Shown: one piece after another, positions 1-8,060 of the stretch
Layout: each line of letters starts with the position of its first letter
Position numbering within the stretch: position 1 is the stretch's first letter
Assembly (NCBI GenBank): GCA_024402495.1
Contig: JAKSTR010000003.1
Coordinates: 1 to 64,000 of the forward strand
DNA from: Treponemataceae bacterium
GTDB taxonomy: Bacteria; Spirochaetota; Spirochaetia; Treponematales; Treponemataceae
Length of the DNA: 64,000 bases
Direction: 5' to 3'
Notes under the pieces: generated by a model
What the model was told of the DNA's origin: nothing
The model's input: the letters and a program-made list of their open reading frames with translations, nothing else
Databases searched by the model: none
Program-made: the position numbers and the translations under genes

Positions 1-103
1 AGTTTACAAGGGCATAATCGATATGAGAAGTCAGATCTGATTGCATTAAAATAATTCCTATTTTCGTAATTAAACAAATTTGAATTTGCGGAGGAAAAAA
101 CTT

Positions 104-961
104 ATGAATACAAGAAAAGCAATTGGAGGGTCTTTTTTAGCAATTGTAGTATTTGTGATAACCCAAATATTAGCGAAACTAGTGGCAAGTGCGTTTGTTT
201 TGATTAAGGTTCCAACCGGAATATGTAATATTTTAGCGGGAATTACATACGCTGTATTAGCTTATGTTTTATTAAAATTGTTTGCAGAAAAAATATATAA
301 AATTAAAATGGAAAATTTTGGAATGCCCAAGTTTTCAATTAAAACAAGATGGATAATAGTTGCTATATTATTGCCTGTAATTGTAAAAGCCATTTATATC
401 TTTCTTTTTTCTGGAGAATATATTTCTTCTGGAATGAATAACAGCGAAATTTTTTCAATATTAAGTGCAGGTATTGTTTTTACAGGTATTGCAGCAGGAT
501 TTGTTGAAGAAATGGTTTTTCGAGGTTTTATTCTTAATCTCTTAAAATCAAGATGGAATACATTAGTAGCAGTACTTGTTCCATCAGTTTTATTTGGATT
601 TGTTCATATTTTAGGAATGAATTTCTCGCTTGGAAGCTGTTTGCTAGTTCTTTTGGCAGGCACAATGGTGGGAATTATGTTTTCAATGATAGCGCTTGAA
701 AGTGGTTCTGTTTGGAACAGTGGAATTGTTCATGCAATCTGGAATATCGTAATAATAGGCGGTGGTTTATCCATAAATCAAACCGCAGATAAATACTCAG
801 TTATGACATATGTACTTAAGTCAAAGTCATTTGCATTTACAGGTGGCGAATTTGGAATAGAATCATCTGTTGTATCTCTTTTTGGTTATATTGTAGTGAC
901 ACTAATTGCTATATATATGATGAAGAGAGCGACAAATCCCAGTTTGTCGAGCTGGCGATAG
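104..961 (+). CDS. CPBP (Abi/CAAX) family intramembrane metalloprotease
   Basis: Predicted inner-membrane protein of 285 aa with about seven or eight hydrophobic helices. The family signature is visible: EEMVFRG at residues 135-141 (the EExxxR motif), FGFVHI a little further on, and HAIWN with His210. These residues form the active site in Rce1/CPBP proteases. Bacterial members process or degrade small peptides, often bacteriocins, but the substrate here is unknown. The ATG at 104 is preferred over an in-frame TTG at 80 because GGAGG at 90-94 lies 9 nt before it. The gene stands alone, with no terminator seen after it. Confidence 0.88.
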   Translation: MNTRKAIGGSFLAIVVFVITQILAKLVASAFVLIKVPTGICNILAGITYAVLAYVLLKLFAEKIYKIKMENFGMPKFSIKTRWIIVAILLPVIVKAIYIFLFSGEYISSGMNNSEIFSILSAGIVFTGIAAGFVEEMVFRGFILNLLKSRWNTLVAVLVPSVLFGFVHILGMNFSLGSCLLVLLAGTMVGIMFSMIALESGSVWNSGIVHAIWNIVIIGGGLSINQTADKYSVMTYVLKSKSFAFTGGEFGIESSVVSLFGYIVVTLIAIYMMKRATNPSLSSWR

Positions 962-1120
962 TAAGTTGAATTTTGAGAATACGGTCTGTTAAAAAAATAT
1001 AAAAGTTTTTCTATTGAAAAAGTACATTTCTTTTTAAGATTATTTTAAATATGACATAATGCTGTCAGGTTTTGCGTGCTAAATTGCTCTTGTAAAACAA
1101 ATCAGAATCAGGAGTAATTT

Positions 1121-1570
1121 ATGAATTATGAAATTGTAGAACTTGCAGAAAAAATTGTTGCAGGCAAAGCCGCTGTTACAAGCAACAGCAGTCCGGATAT
1201 GCAGGAAAAAATCGGTAATTTGTGGCAAACTTTTGGAGCAGAAGCCGGTAAAATTGCTGACAGAACAAACAAAAAGGCAATCGGTCTTTATTGTGATTAC
1301 GGCACGCCGGCTGCGGAAGATTATACGGTTTTGATTGGCTGTCAAGTTGAAAATAAAAACAGCAATCCGGGCTTTGTGCAGAAAATAATTCCAGCCGGCA
1401 GATATGCAAAGTTTGTTTTAAGCGGAGATGTTGTTAGCGATGTTTGCAAAGCGTGGAACGAGATTTGGAATACGCCGCTTGACCGCAGTTTTGCTGCCGA
1501 TTTTGAAGAATATCAGGAAGATTGTGACGGCAAAAAGGGAACAATTCATATTTACATTTCGCTAAAATGA
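1121..1570 (+). CDS. GyrI-like / AraC effector-binding domain protein
   Basis: A 149-aa soluble protein consisting of a single GyrI-like (SOUL/AraC effector-binding) domain. It begins YEIVELAEKIVAG and has the family's central YCDYGT segment and a late IIPAGRYAKF segment, which is the usual ligand-pocket strand, then ends in an acidic WNTPLDRSFAADFEEY stretch. No DNA-binding domain is attached, so it would act as a free ligand-binding or GyrI-type protein rather than as a regulator. GGAG at 1111-1114 supports the start. It resembles the next gene only at family level. The physiological ligand cannot be told. Confidence 0.8.
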   Translation: MNYEIVELAEKIVAGKAAVTSNSSPDMQEKIGNLWQTFGAEAGKIADRTNKKAIGLYCDYGTPAAEDYTVLIGCQVENKNSNPGFVQKIIPAGRYAKFVLSGDVVSDVCKAWNEIWNTPLDRSFAADFEEYQEDCDGKKGTIHIYISLK

Positions 1571-1818
1571 AAAACGGCGGAAAATCGCGCAGCTTTTGAA
1601 TGAACGCAAATATTTTTTGCAGTTTGCGCCGCGGTTTTCTTATTCATGCTGACGGTTTTGATACCCGGATTTGCCAGTCTAAGGCGCTTGCGTTTCAATA
1701 AAAGGTATTAAAGCCGGATTACGATTTCGGCAGAAACGGTCAACACCTTGCTTGTGCCGGAATTCGTTAATTTTTCTATTTTTCAGCCTTTAACAACTTT
1801 CAACTAAAAGGAAAAATT

Positions 1819-2460
1819 ATGGCTTTTGATTATAAAAAGGAACTGAAAGATTTGTACTGCACAAAAAAGCCGCCGCTTATTGTAAACGTGCCCAAAACCA
1901 GTTATCTTGCGGTGCGCGGTTGCGGCGACCCAAACCTGCCCGGCGGCGAATATCAAAAGGCAATTGCGGCTTTGTACCCGGTTGCCTATGCGCTAAAAAC
2001 CGCGCCCAGACACGGTTACCAGATTGAGGGCTTTTTTGACTACGTAGTTCCGCCTTTGGAAGGTTTGTGGTGGCAGGAAAATATTAGCGGCTGTGATTAT
2101 TCAAACAAACAGAGCTTTAAGTGGATTAGCATGATACGGTTGCCGGATTTTGTTGCAGAAAACGACGTTGAATGGGCAAAAAATTATGCAGCGGCGAAAA
2201 ACAAAGACCGGAATAATTTTGAAAAAGTGGAATTTTTCACGGTTGAAGAAGGTTTGTGCGCCCAGATTCTTCACGTTGGTTCTTTTAACAGCGAACCAGA
2301 AACGGTAAAAATACTGGAAGATTTTATTGCCAGTTCCGGCTACGCAAACGACATAAACCAGAACCGGCGGCATCACGAAATTTATCTAAGCGATGCCCGT
2401 AAAACTCCGGCAGAAAAGCAAAAAACAATCATTCGTCACCCAATCAAAGACGAAAAATAG
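1819..2460 (+). CDS. GyrI-like small-molecule-binding domain protein
   Basis: A 213-aa cytoplasmic protein of the longer GyrI-like subfamily (COG4832 type). The N-terminus has YKKELKDLYCTKKPPLIVNVPK followed by YLAVRGCGDPN, then a segment ending PLEGLWW, and a C-terminal YLSDARKTP that is typical of the subfamily. AAAGGA precedes the ATG. The next gene, a WYL regulator, starts 3 nt after its stop, so the pair is probably co-transcribed and translationally coupled. This suggests that the GyrI-like protein and the regulator respond to the same small molecule, which is inference. The 248-bp gap upstream of this gene shows no clear site. Confidence 0.8.
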   Translation: MAFDYKKELKDLYCTKKPPLIVNVPKTSYLAVRGCGDPNLPGGEYQKAIAALYPVAYALKTAPRHGYQIEGFFDYVVPPLEGLWWQENISGCDYSNKQSFKWISMIRLPDFVAENDVEWAKNYAAAKNKDRNNFEKVEFFTVEEGLCAQILHVGSFNSEPETVKILEDFIASSGYANDINQNRRHHEIYLSDARKTPAEKQKTIIRHPIKDEK

Positions 2461-2463
2461 TGT

Positions 2464-3396
2464 ATGACGGCACAGGACAAAATTTTTGAACTTTTTTACA
2501 TTCTTTTGCAGCGCAAAAAAGTAACCTCCGCCTGTCTTGCGGAACATTTTGGCGTAACCCAGCGCACAATTTACCGCTGGTGTGACAGCCTTGCGCTTGC
2601 CGGTATTCCGATTGTCTGCACGCAGGGCAAAAACGGCGGCATAGGTTTGGTAGAAGGCTACAAAATCGATTCTGCGCTGCTTACCGACCAGGAAAAACTT
2701 GCAATCAGCGCAAGTTTGGGCGCAATGAGCAGCCTGATTGAGGGCGAAACCGAAAGTTATAAAAGTGCCGCGGAAAAAGTAAAGGCTTTGGCGATAAATG
2801 CAAGCGACTGGGTAAAAATTGATTTTGCGCCGTGGAACGAAAACCTTGCGTACAGGCGCGAGATTTTTGATTTGATTAAAGATGCGATTTTTTCGTGCCG
2901 GCAGCTGGATTTTGAATATTTTGCGCCGATGCAAAATTGCCAGACGCGAAGCGTTCAGCCGTGGAAAATTATTTTCAGGGGGCAGGCGTGGTATTTGCTG
3001 GCTTTTTGCAACCAGAAGCAAAGCCCGCGTTATTTTAAGCTTAGCCGCATACAAAAGCCAAAAATCAGCCAAAAGCCCATTACCCAGTTTTTTAGCGCGG
3101 AAATGCTGCGCCAGAACGACGAAAGCCCGGTTAACAGACCGCTGAAAACGGTTCGCGTTAAGGCACAAATTGAAAATTATGCACTTTCAAATCTTTTGGA
3201 CGACGTACCGAATGCGGAAATTTTGGAGCAGCGCGAAAATTTTTCCATAGTTCAATTTGATTTTGTGGATGAGGACTGGACGAAATATTATTTTTTGAAA
3301 TTTGGCGCGTTGCTTTCTGTTATGGAACCTGCTGTTTTGAAGCAGCAAATTGTGGAAGAAATTGCCAGAATGCATAAAAATTACGAAATACTATAA
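2464..3396 (+). CDS. YafY-type transcriptional regulator, HTH plus WYL domain
   Basis: A 310-aa DNA-binding regulator. Residues 1-60 form an HTH_11-type winged helix (TSACLAEHFGVTQRTIYRWCDSL), and residues about 130-205 form a WYL domain with the diagnostic AWYLLAFC near residue 176. A WCX-like C-terminal extension follows. WYL domains bind nucleic acid or nucleotide ligands, and such proteins are often repressors or activators of stress genes. It begins 3 nt after the GyrI-like gene without its own Shine-Dalgarno sequence, consistent with coupled translation. Its target is unknown. The palindromic operator at 4461-4477 lies about 1.1 kb downstream, but nothing links the two directly. Confidence 0.9.
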   Translation: MTAQDKIFELFYILLQRKKVTSACLAEHFGVTQRTIYRWCDSLALAGIPIVCTQGKNGGIGLVEGYKIDSALLTDQEKLAISASLGAMSSLIEGETESYKSAAEKVKALAINASDWVKIDFAPWNENLAYRREIFDLIKDAIFSCRQLDFEYFAPMQNCQTRSVQPWKIIFRGQAWYLLAFCNQKQSPRYFKLSRIQKPKISQKPITQFFSAEMLRQNDESPVNRPLKTVRVKAQIENYALSNLLDDVPNAEILEQRENFSIVQFDFVDEDWTKYYFLKFGALLSVMEPAVLKQQIVEEIARMHKNYEIL

Positions 3397-3539
3397 TTTT
3401 TCAATTTGAGAAAAAGACAAAACCAGATTTTTGTGCTAGCTTATGAAAAATATTCTTATATAACGAAATATGGCGGTTTTTGCGCGTCAGCGTTCAATTT
3501 ACGCGGGCGCGTTAGATTTGATTTAGGGTAGTGAAAAAA

Positions 3540-3887
3540 ATGGCAAGTTCAAAAGAATATCTTGATTTTGTTTTAGACCAGCTAAAACCTTTGCAGGCAA
3601 TAAATTACCGCCAAATGATGGGCGAATACATTTTGTATTACAAGGAAAAAATTATTGGCGGCATTTACGATGACCGGCTTTTGGTAAAAAACATTGAAGC
3701 TGCCCGGAATTTTTGTGCAAGCTCCAGGCTGGAACTGCCTTATGACGGCGCAAAACCGATGATTCTGGTGGAAAATGTTGACGACAGCGATTTTTTATGC
3801 CGGCTTTTTGAAGAAATGTTTAAGAATTTGCCTGCGCCAAAAGCAAAAAGCCGCGTTAATTTTTCTGTTGAAAGGGAAAAAGGGTAA
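3540..3887 (+). CDS. TfoX/Sxy N-terminal-domain protein
   Basis: A 115-aa single-domain protein matching the TfoX N-terminal fold: SSKEYLDFVLDQL, then the conserved YRQMMGEYILYYKEKIIGGIYDDRL region, and LPYDGAKPMILVENVDD. In gammaproteobacteria the full TfoX/Sxy activates competence with CRP. Isolated N-domain proteins such as this are widespread in Clostridia and spirochaetes and have no proven role. The ATG at 3540 is preferred to a GTG at 3531, because AGGG at 3525-3528 is too close to the GTG but 11 nt from the ATG. The next gene starts 3 nt after the stop. Confidence 0.82.
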   Translation: MASSKEYLDFVLDQLKPLQAINYRQMMGEYILYYKEKIIGGIYDDRLLVKNIEAARNFCASSRLELPYDGAKPMILVENVDDSDFLCRLFEEMFKNLPAPKAKSRVNFSVEREKG

Positions 3888-3890
3888 AAT

Positions 3891-4325
3891 ATGAAAAATA
3901 CAGAAATTTCTCCAATACAGGAACAAATTGCAAAAGCGCTGCTTTCGCTGAAAGAGCGTGCAAAGTTTACCGAAGCGATTCTTGCAAAACGGCTGCGCGA
4001 AACTGCTAAAATTGACCAGAAAAAGAAAGCCTGCATTGCATTAAACGATTTGGAAAAAGCCATTGATTTTGTTGCAGAAAACGAAAGCGTGTTTTTTAAT
4101 TTAACCGTAACCGCCGCCAACGATTTGCTTATTGAAAAAGCGGACGAAGCGAAGCCTTTAAGCCTTGAATCGCGGCAGCGGCGGCAAAAAAGCGAAAAAT
4201 CCATGAGTATTTTTACAAACGGCGATTTGAAGCAAAGCAAAAACAAGCCGGAAAAGCACCAGAATAAACGCACCGAACGGAAATCGCTGAATATTAACGG
4301 CTGTTTGGAAGACTGGGAAAAATAA
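3891..4325 (+). CDS. Hypothetical protein, basic C-terminus
   Basis: A 144-aa protein that is not recognised. It is co-oriented with the TfoX-like gene and begins 3 nt after it, with an AGGG-type ribosome site. Residues 1-85 are predicted helical, with many Leu, Lys and Glu (QEQIAKALLSLKERAKF, then LRETAKIDQKKKACI). Residues 90-144 are strongly basic and low in hydrophobics (SRQRRQKSEKSMS), so the tail is probably disordered and could bind nucleic acid. There is no signal peptide or membrane helix. Coding is supported by spacing and the long open frame, not by homology. Confidence 0.6.
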   Translation: MKNTEISPIQEQIAKALLSLKERAKFTEAILAKRLRETAKIDQKKKACIALNDLEKAIDFVAENESVFFNLTVTAANDLLIEKADEAKPLSLESRQRRQKSEKSMSIFTNGDLKQSKNKPEKHQNKRTERKSLNINGCLEDWEK

Positions 4326-4452
4326 TCCGCCGCCGATACGCATTTTTTTATTTACGCCGCATATTTTTTTCTCAATATAAAACAAATTTCTTAATTTTCT
4401 TCACCGGACAAAGAGATTTTTTAAATTTCAATTGAGGATAAAAAAATTCATT

Positions 4453-4482
4453 TTGACAAAAACTAATTAAATTAGTTATAAT
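4453..4482 (+). promoter_or_regulatory. Consensus sigma70 promoter with a 17-bp palindromic operator
   Basis: TTGACA at 4453-4458 and TATAAT at 4477-4482 are both perfect hexamers, separated by 18 bp. The spacer carries the perfect palindrome AACTAATTAAATTAGTT at 4461-4477, centred on A4469 and touching the -10 box. A protein bound there would block RNA polymerase, so this reads as a repressor operator of MarR or TetR style. It drives the ClbS/DfsB-like gene at 4556, with a predicted 5' leader of about 67 nt and AGGAGG at 4545-4550. No adjacent gene is an obvious MarR or TetR repressor. Confidence 0.8.
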
Positions 4483-4555
4483 ACTACTAGATTTCAAAAT
4501 AATTCAAACTGATTATCTTTATAAAGTTCACATTTTTTATTTTCAGGAGGTAAAT

Positions 4556-5107
4556 ATGCCAAGAGCACAAAACAAGGCGGATTTGCTTAAAGCTGCCGCC
4601 GAAAACTATAAAAAATTGCAGGATTTTATTGCCGGAATGTCGCAGAAAGAACTGGAAACGCCTTTCGACTTTTCTTCTTTGAACAAAAGTGAAAGCCACT
4701 GGGCGCGGGACAAAAATCTGCGCGACGTACTGATTCACCTTTACGAATGGCATAATCTGCTTTTTAAGGCAATTGAGCGGAACGAAAAAACACCGGGAAT
4801 AAAATTTTCGTTTTTGCCGGAAGATTATAACTGGAAAACTTATCCGGCAATGAACGTTAAGTTTTGGCAGTCGCATCAGGCAACCAGCCTTGAAGAGGCA
4901 AAAAAATTGCTTGAAGATTCGCACAAAAAGACGGTTAGCCTTATTGAAAAGTTCAGCGACGAGGAACTTTTCAATAAGGGTCATTTTGCGTGGACTGGAA
5001 CAACGAATTTGGGCGCATATTTTATCAGCGCGGCGCCCAGCCACTACGATTGGGCGCTTAAAAAGCTGAAAGCCCACAAAAAATTAGTAGAAAACGGAGC
5101 TATATAA
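4556..5107 (+). CDS. ClbS/DfsB family four-helix bundle protein (DUF1706)
   Basis: A 183-aa soluble protein with the family's landmarks: NKADLLKAAAENYKKL at the start, RDVLIHLYEWHNLL, the NWKTYPAMNVKFW block, and a C-terminal TTNLGAYFISAAPSHYDWALKKLK. ClbS protects colibactin producers by hydrolysing the warhead; DfsB is linked to sulfur oxidation; most members are uncharacterised and DinB-like. AGGAGG with 5 nt spacing gives it the best ribosome site in this region, behind a consensus promoter with a built-in palindrome (4453-4482), so strong inducible expression is likely. The frameshifted GNAT reading frame starts directly after its stop codon. Confidence 0.88.
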   Translation: MPRAQNKADLLKAAAENYKKLQDFIAGMSQKELETPFDFSSLNKSESHWARDKNLRDVLIHLYEWHNLLFKAIERNEKTPGIKFSFLPEDYNWKTYPAMNVKFWQSHQATSLEEAKKLLEDSHKKTVSLIEKFSDEELFNKGHFAWTGTTNLGAYFISAAPSHYDWALKKLKAHKKLVENGAI

Positions 5108-6063
5108 TTGGAAATTATCGATTTTAGTGAAAATCACGTTGAACAAGCCTGGCGCTTGTAGAAAATGCCTTTAAAAATGAACAGAAAACTAATAAAAATT
5201 TGCCGGATTTTTCCCAAACCTGCGATGTAAAAGACGAACTTCGCTTTTTTGCCCGGGAAAAACTCGGTTTTGCCGCCGTGGAAAACGGTGAATTGCTGGG
5301 ATTTTTGTGTGGCTATCCGCCTTTCATGCACTGTTATGGCTCGCCGGAGGAATCTGGCGTTTGGTCGCCGCTGCACGCCCACGGTTTTAAAACCGAAGAA
5401 AATACAAAGGTTTTAAAGCTTTTGTATCAGGCGGCAGGCGAAAAATGGCGAAATGCTGGCGCAAAATATCACAGTATAACTTTTTTTAGCCACCAGAAAG
5501 CTTTGCAGGCGGCTTTAAGCCAATACGGTTTTGGCTGCCGCTGCGCCGACAGTATGATGGATGTCAATAATATTCCGGAAAATTTAACCGTTCAGCTGCC
5601 GGAAAATTTTGCAGTTTGCAAAATTGCAATGGAACAGTTTATCCAGCTGCGGCGGCTTCGCACGGCTTTGGCAGAACATCTTGCGTCGGCGCCGTGTTTT
5701 TGCCTGTTAAACCTTCAGCAGCTGGAAGCCCGTATTCTTAAAAAAGAAACAGACCCGGATTTGACAACTTTTGGGCTGTTTTGCGGCGATAAAATTGCAG
5801 GTTTTATTGATGTTGAAGCCGGCGGTGAAAATTTTATAAGTTGCGGCGCGCCGGTTCTGAATATTCAGGGTATGTATTTAATGAAAGAGTTTAGGGGCAA
5901 AAAACTTGCGGAAAATCTTGTAAAGGCTGCACTAGATTTTTCAATTGAGAAAAACTGCCGCTATTTGGGCGTGGATTACGAAACGATGAACCCCACGGCG
6001 CAGGGTTTCTGGCAGAAATATTTTGAACCTTACACTTTGAGCATGGTAAGACATTTGGATTAA
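5108..6063 (+). pseudogene. GNAT N-acetyltransferase, frameshifted near its N-terminus
   Basis: The intact downstream frame encodes a GNAT protein from about residue 17 on, including the acetyl-CoA loop region GMYLMKEFRGKKLAENLVKAAL and a tandem upper domain. No start with a ribosome site exists in that frame. In the adjacent frame a TTG at 5108 directly follows the ClbS stop and encodes EIIDFSENHVEQAWRL before a TAG at 5159. Restoring one base at about 5156-5158 joins this to VENAFKNEQKTNKNLPDF and gives a normal GNAT N-terminus. The lesion is therefore a one-base deletion or a sequencing error. The site is not a classical slippery heptamer. Confidence 0.75.
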
Positions 6064-6070
6064 AGGTTTT

Positions 6071-6127
6071 GCACGTTTCACCGTATTGATTATTTTCAAT
6101 TTTTATATACGAAACGTGTATTTTTTC
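6071..6127 (+). terminator. Intrinsic terminator after the frameshifted GNAT gene
   Basis: CACGTTTC at about 6072-6079 pairs with GAAACGTG at 6111-6118, and inner GTAT and ATAC extend the stem. A TATTTTTTC tract follows. The loop is long, so efficiency is uncertain. Confidence 0.55.
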
Positions 6128-6173
6128 AATTTAAAAGAAAAATATAAACCGAAAGACTTTGGCGGAGGAAAAT

Positions 6174-6944
6174 ATGATTTGCAAAATTGAAAATACCCGG
6201 CTGGTAACGGAACTTTTTGCAGGCTGGCAGGAAACTTTAATCTGGTCGTGTCTGGACGGCAGTATGGGCGCCGTTTATGCCGAAAGTGACGGAAAACCCA
6301 AAAGTGCCATGGCGCAGATAGGCGATTTCTGTTTTTTTGCCGGTGTGCCGGACAAAAATCTGGTAAGTTTTAAGCCGAAAGAAAAAGCCTTTCAAACTTT
6401 CGTAATAATGTGCGCCCAAACTGAAAACTGGAACAGACTGATTGAAGAAGTTTACGGGCAGAATGCACGGCGCGTTACCCGTTACGCCATAAAAAAGCAG
6501 CCCGATGTTTTTAACCGCGAAAAATTGCAGCAAATTGTTCAAAGTCTGCCTGCCGGTTTTGAACTGAAAGCGATAGACCAGCCCTTATACCGGCAGGCGC
6601 TTGTAAATCCGCTTTGCCGCGACTGGTGTTCTCAGTTTGCAGACTACGAACAGTACCACAAACACGGGCTGGGCTTTGTAATTTTAAAAGAAGGTCAAAT
6701 AGTTTCGGGGGCTTCGTCTTACAGTTTTTATAAGGGCGGGGTAGAAATTGAAATTGATACCGAAGAAATCTGGCGCGGCAAAGGTCTGGCAAAGATTGCC
6801 GGTGCAAAAATGGTTTTGGAATGTTTGAACCGCGGACTTTATCCAAGCTGGGACGCGGCAAATCAAGCTTCGGTGCATATAGCCCAAACTTTGGGCTACA
6901 GTTTTGACCACGAATATATTTGCTACCATGTAAACGCCTGGTAA
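6174..6944 (+). CDS. GNAT family N-acetyltransferase (FR47-like C-terminus)
   Basis: A 256-aa protein of the two-lobed GNAT_acetyltran_2 type. The C-terminal lobe holds the acetyl-CoA loop in EIDTEEIWRGKGLAKIAGAKM and the closing strand SVHIAQTLGYSFDHEY. The N-terminal lobe is diverged, as usual for substrate recognition. The ATG at 6174 is chosen because GGAGG at 6164-6168 lies 5 nt before it; an upstream in-frame start at 6159 would include the ribosome site. The substrate is unknown. It is one of four GNAT genes within 4 kb. Confidence 0.87.
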   Translation: MICKIENTRLVTELFAGWQETLIWSCLDGSMGAVYAESDGKPKSAMAQIGDFCFFAGVPDKNLVSFKPKEKAFQTFVIMCAQTENWNRLIEEVYGQNARRVTRYAIKKQPDVFNREKLQQIVQSLPAGFELKAIDQPLYRQALVNPLCRDWCSQFADYEQYHKHGLGFVILKEGQIVSGASSYSFYKGGVEIEIDTEEIWRGKGLAKIAGAKMVLECLNRGLYPSWDAANQASVHIAQTLGYSFDHEYICYHVNAW

Positions 6945-7247
6945 TTTGCGCCGCGGCTTTGCGATATTCTGCAATTGTTTGCAATTTTGCAAAACCGGGC
7001 GCAGGCTTTTTCAGTTTTGCGGCATTTTACGTACCGCAAATACTGGGTTACAATATAAGCAAAAGCCGTAAATAGCGCGCCAAGCCTTTGCGCTTTTTTC
7101 CGGCAAAGTTTATTTTGTATTGCAAATGTTTTGGATAAAAAAAGCCGCTTAGCGAAACTTTACAAAGTTCAGTTTTGCAAAACCAAAAACAAAAGCCGTT
7201 TTATAATTCAATTTGAAATAAAACCAAAATGAAAGTGAGGAAAAACC
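6945..7247. other. Intergenic region without a recognised gene
   Basis: About 300 bp of mixed composition between two GNAT genes. It holds several short inverted motifs rich in GCGCC and GCAAA but no convincing terminator, tRNA or small ORF. GGTTACAATATAAG near 7045 could contain a -10 box for the next gene, though a matching -35 box is not clear. GAGG before 7248 is the ribosome site. Confidence 0.4.
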
Positions 7248-7808
7248 ATGTACACCAAAAAATTAGTAGGAAAAAAATGCTTTATATCGCCAATGTGTCC
7301 GCAGGACGCGGCGATTTATACCCAGTGGCTTAACGATTTGGAAGTTACCCAGAATCTGGTGCTTTCTGCAAGCTGTGTTACGGAAGACGACGAGCGCAAT
7401 GTAATAGAAGAAATTTCAAAAAATCACGATTATTCGATAATTGACCTTGAAAGCGAAAAACTTATTGGCAGCATTGGACTTGACCGCTTTGACAGCATTA
7501 ACAATACCGCCGAGTTGGGTATTTTTATAGGCGACAAAAACTTTTGGGGCAAAGGCTACGGCACCGAAGCAATTTGCCTTATTCTTGATTTTGGTTTCAG
7601 GCGTTTAAACCTGCACAGCGTATTTCTGCACGTTTACAGCTTCAATCCGCGCGCCGTTAAATGCTACCAGAAAGCAGGCTTCAAAATGGCGGGCTGTCTG
7701 CGGCAGGCAGTTTGCCGCGGCGGAAAATATTACGACCGCTATTTGATGGATATTCTTGCAGACGAGTTTTACGAACAGAACCCGGATTTTGACCGCAACA
7801 AACTGTAG
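7248..7808 (+). CDS. RimJ/RimL-type GNAT N-acetyltransferase
   Basis: A 186-aa single-domain GNAT protein of the RimJ/RimL/SpeG branch. It shows LVGKKCFISPM and QWLNDLEVTQNL early, ELGIFIGDKNFWGKGYGTEAI (acetyl-CoA loop) in the middle, and the closing NPRAVKCYQKAGFKMAG block, all standard for the branch. Such enzymes acetylate ribosomal protein N-termini, polyamines or small drugs, and the substrate cannot be set from sequence. GAGG lies before the ATG. A weak hairpin with a T-run follows at about 7818-7836. Confidence 0.92.
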   Translation: MYTKKLVGKKCFISPMCPQDAAIYTQWLNDLEVTQNLVLSASCVTEDDERNVIEEISKNHDYSIIDLESEKLIGSIGLDRFDSINNTAELGIFIGDKNFWGKGYGTEAICLILDFGFRRLNLHSVFLHVYSFNPRAVKCYQKAGFKMAGCLRQAVCRGGKYYDRYLMDILADEFYEQNPDFDRNKL

Positions 7809-7870
7809 AAAAACCGAAAAATCAGAGATTTTTTATATTAAACACCGTGAATGCCGAGTTTTAAAGTCCT

Positions 7871-7904
7871 GTCATCAAGAATTTTATTCGGGGTGACAGA
7901 ATGA
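7871..7904. repeat. Possible REP-like remnant
   Basis: GTCATCAAGAATTTTATTCG followed by GGGTGACAGAATGAG has GTCAT at one end and a TGAC/ATGA motif at the other, resembling the ends of the REP-like elements at 10729 and 16019. The interior does not match well, so it may be a decayed member or chance. Confidence 0.3.
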
Positions 7905-8060
7905 GTTGAGTTGATAAAAGCGATTCTTTTTTATCAATTCCTTCAAACTAGACATTTGGATTAAACACAATATTCTCATAAATTTCCGTTCTTTTTAATT
8001 TTTCAGCTTAAATTGAAGAATGGAAAAATGCGCTGTATTTTTGCGCAAAGGAAAATTACT

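Noticed and set aside
2386-3168. 260-aa minus-strand open frame inside the WYL regulator gene
   Set aside because: An antisense artefact of the codon bias of the real plus-strand gene.
5150-5162. Programmed frameshift in the GNAT gene
   Set aside because: The bases at the joint do not form a slippery heptamer, and no pseudoknot is evident. A mutation or sequencing error is simpler.
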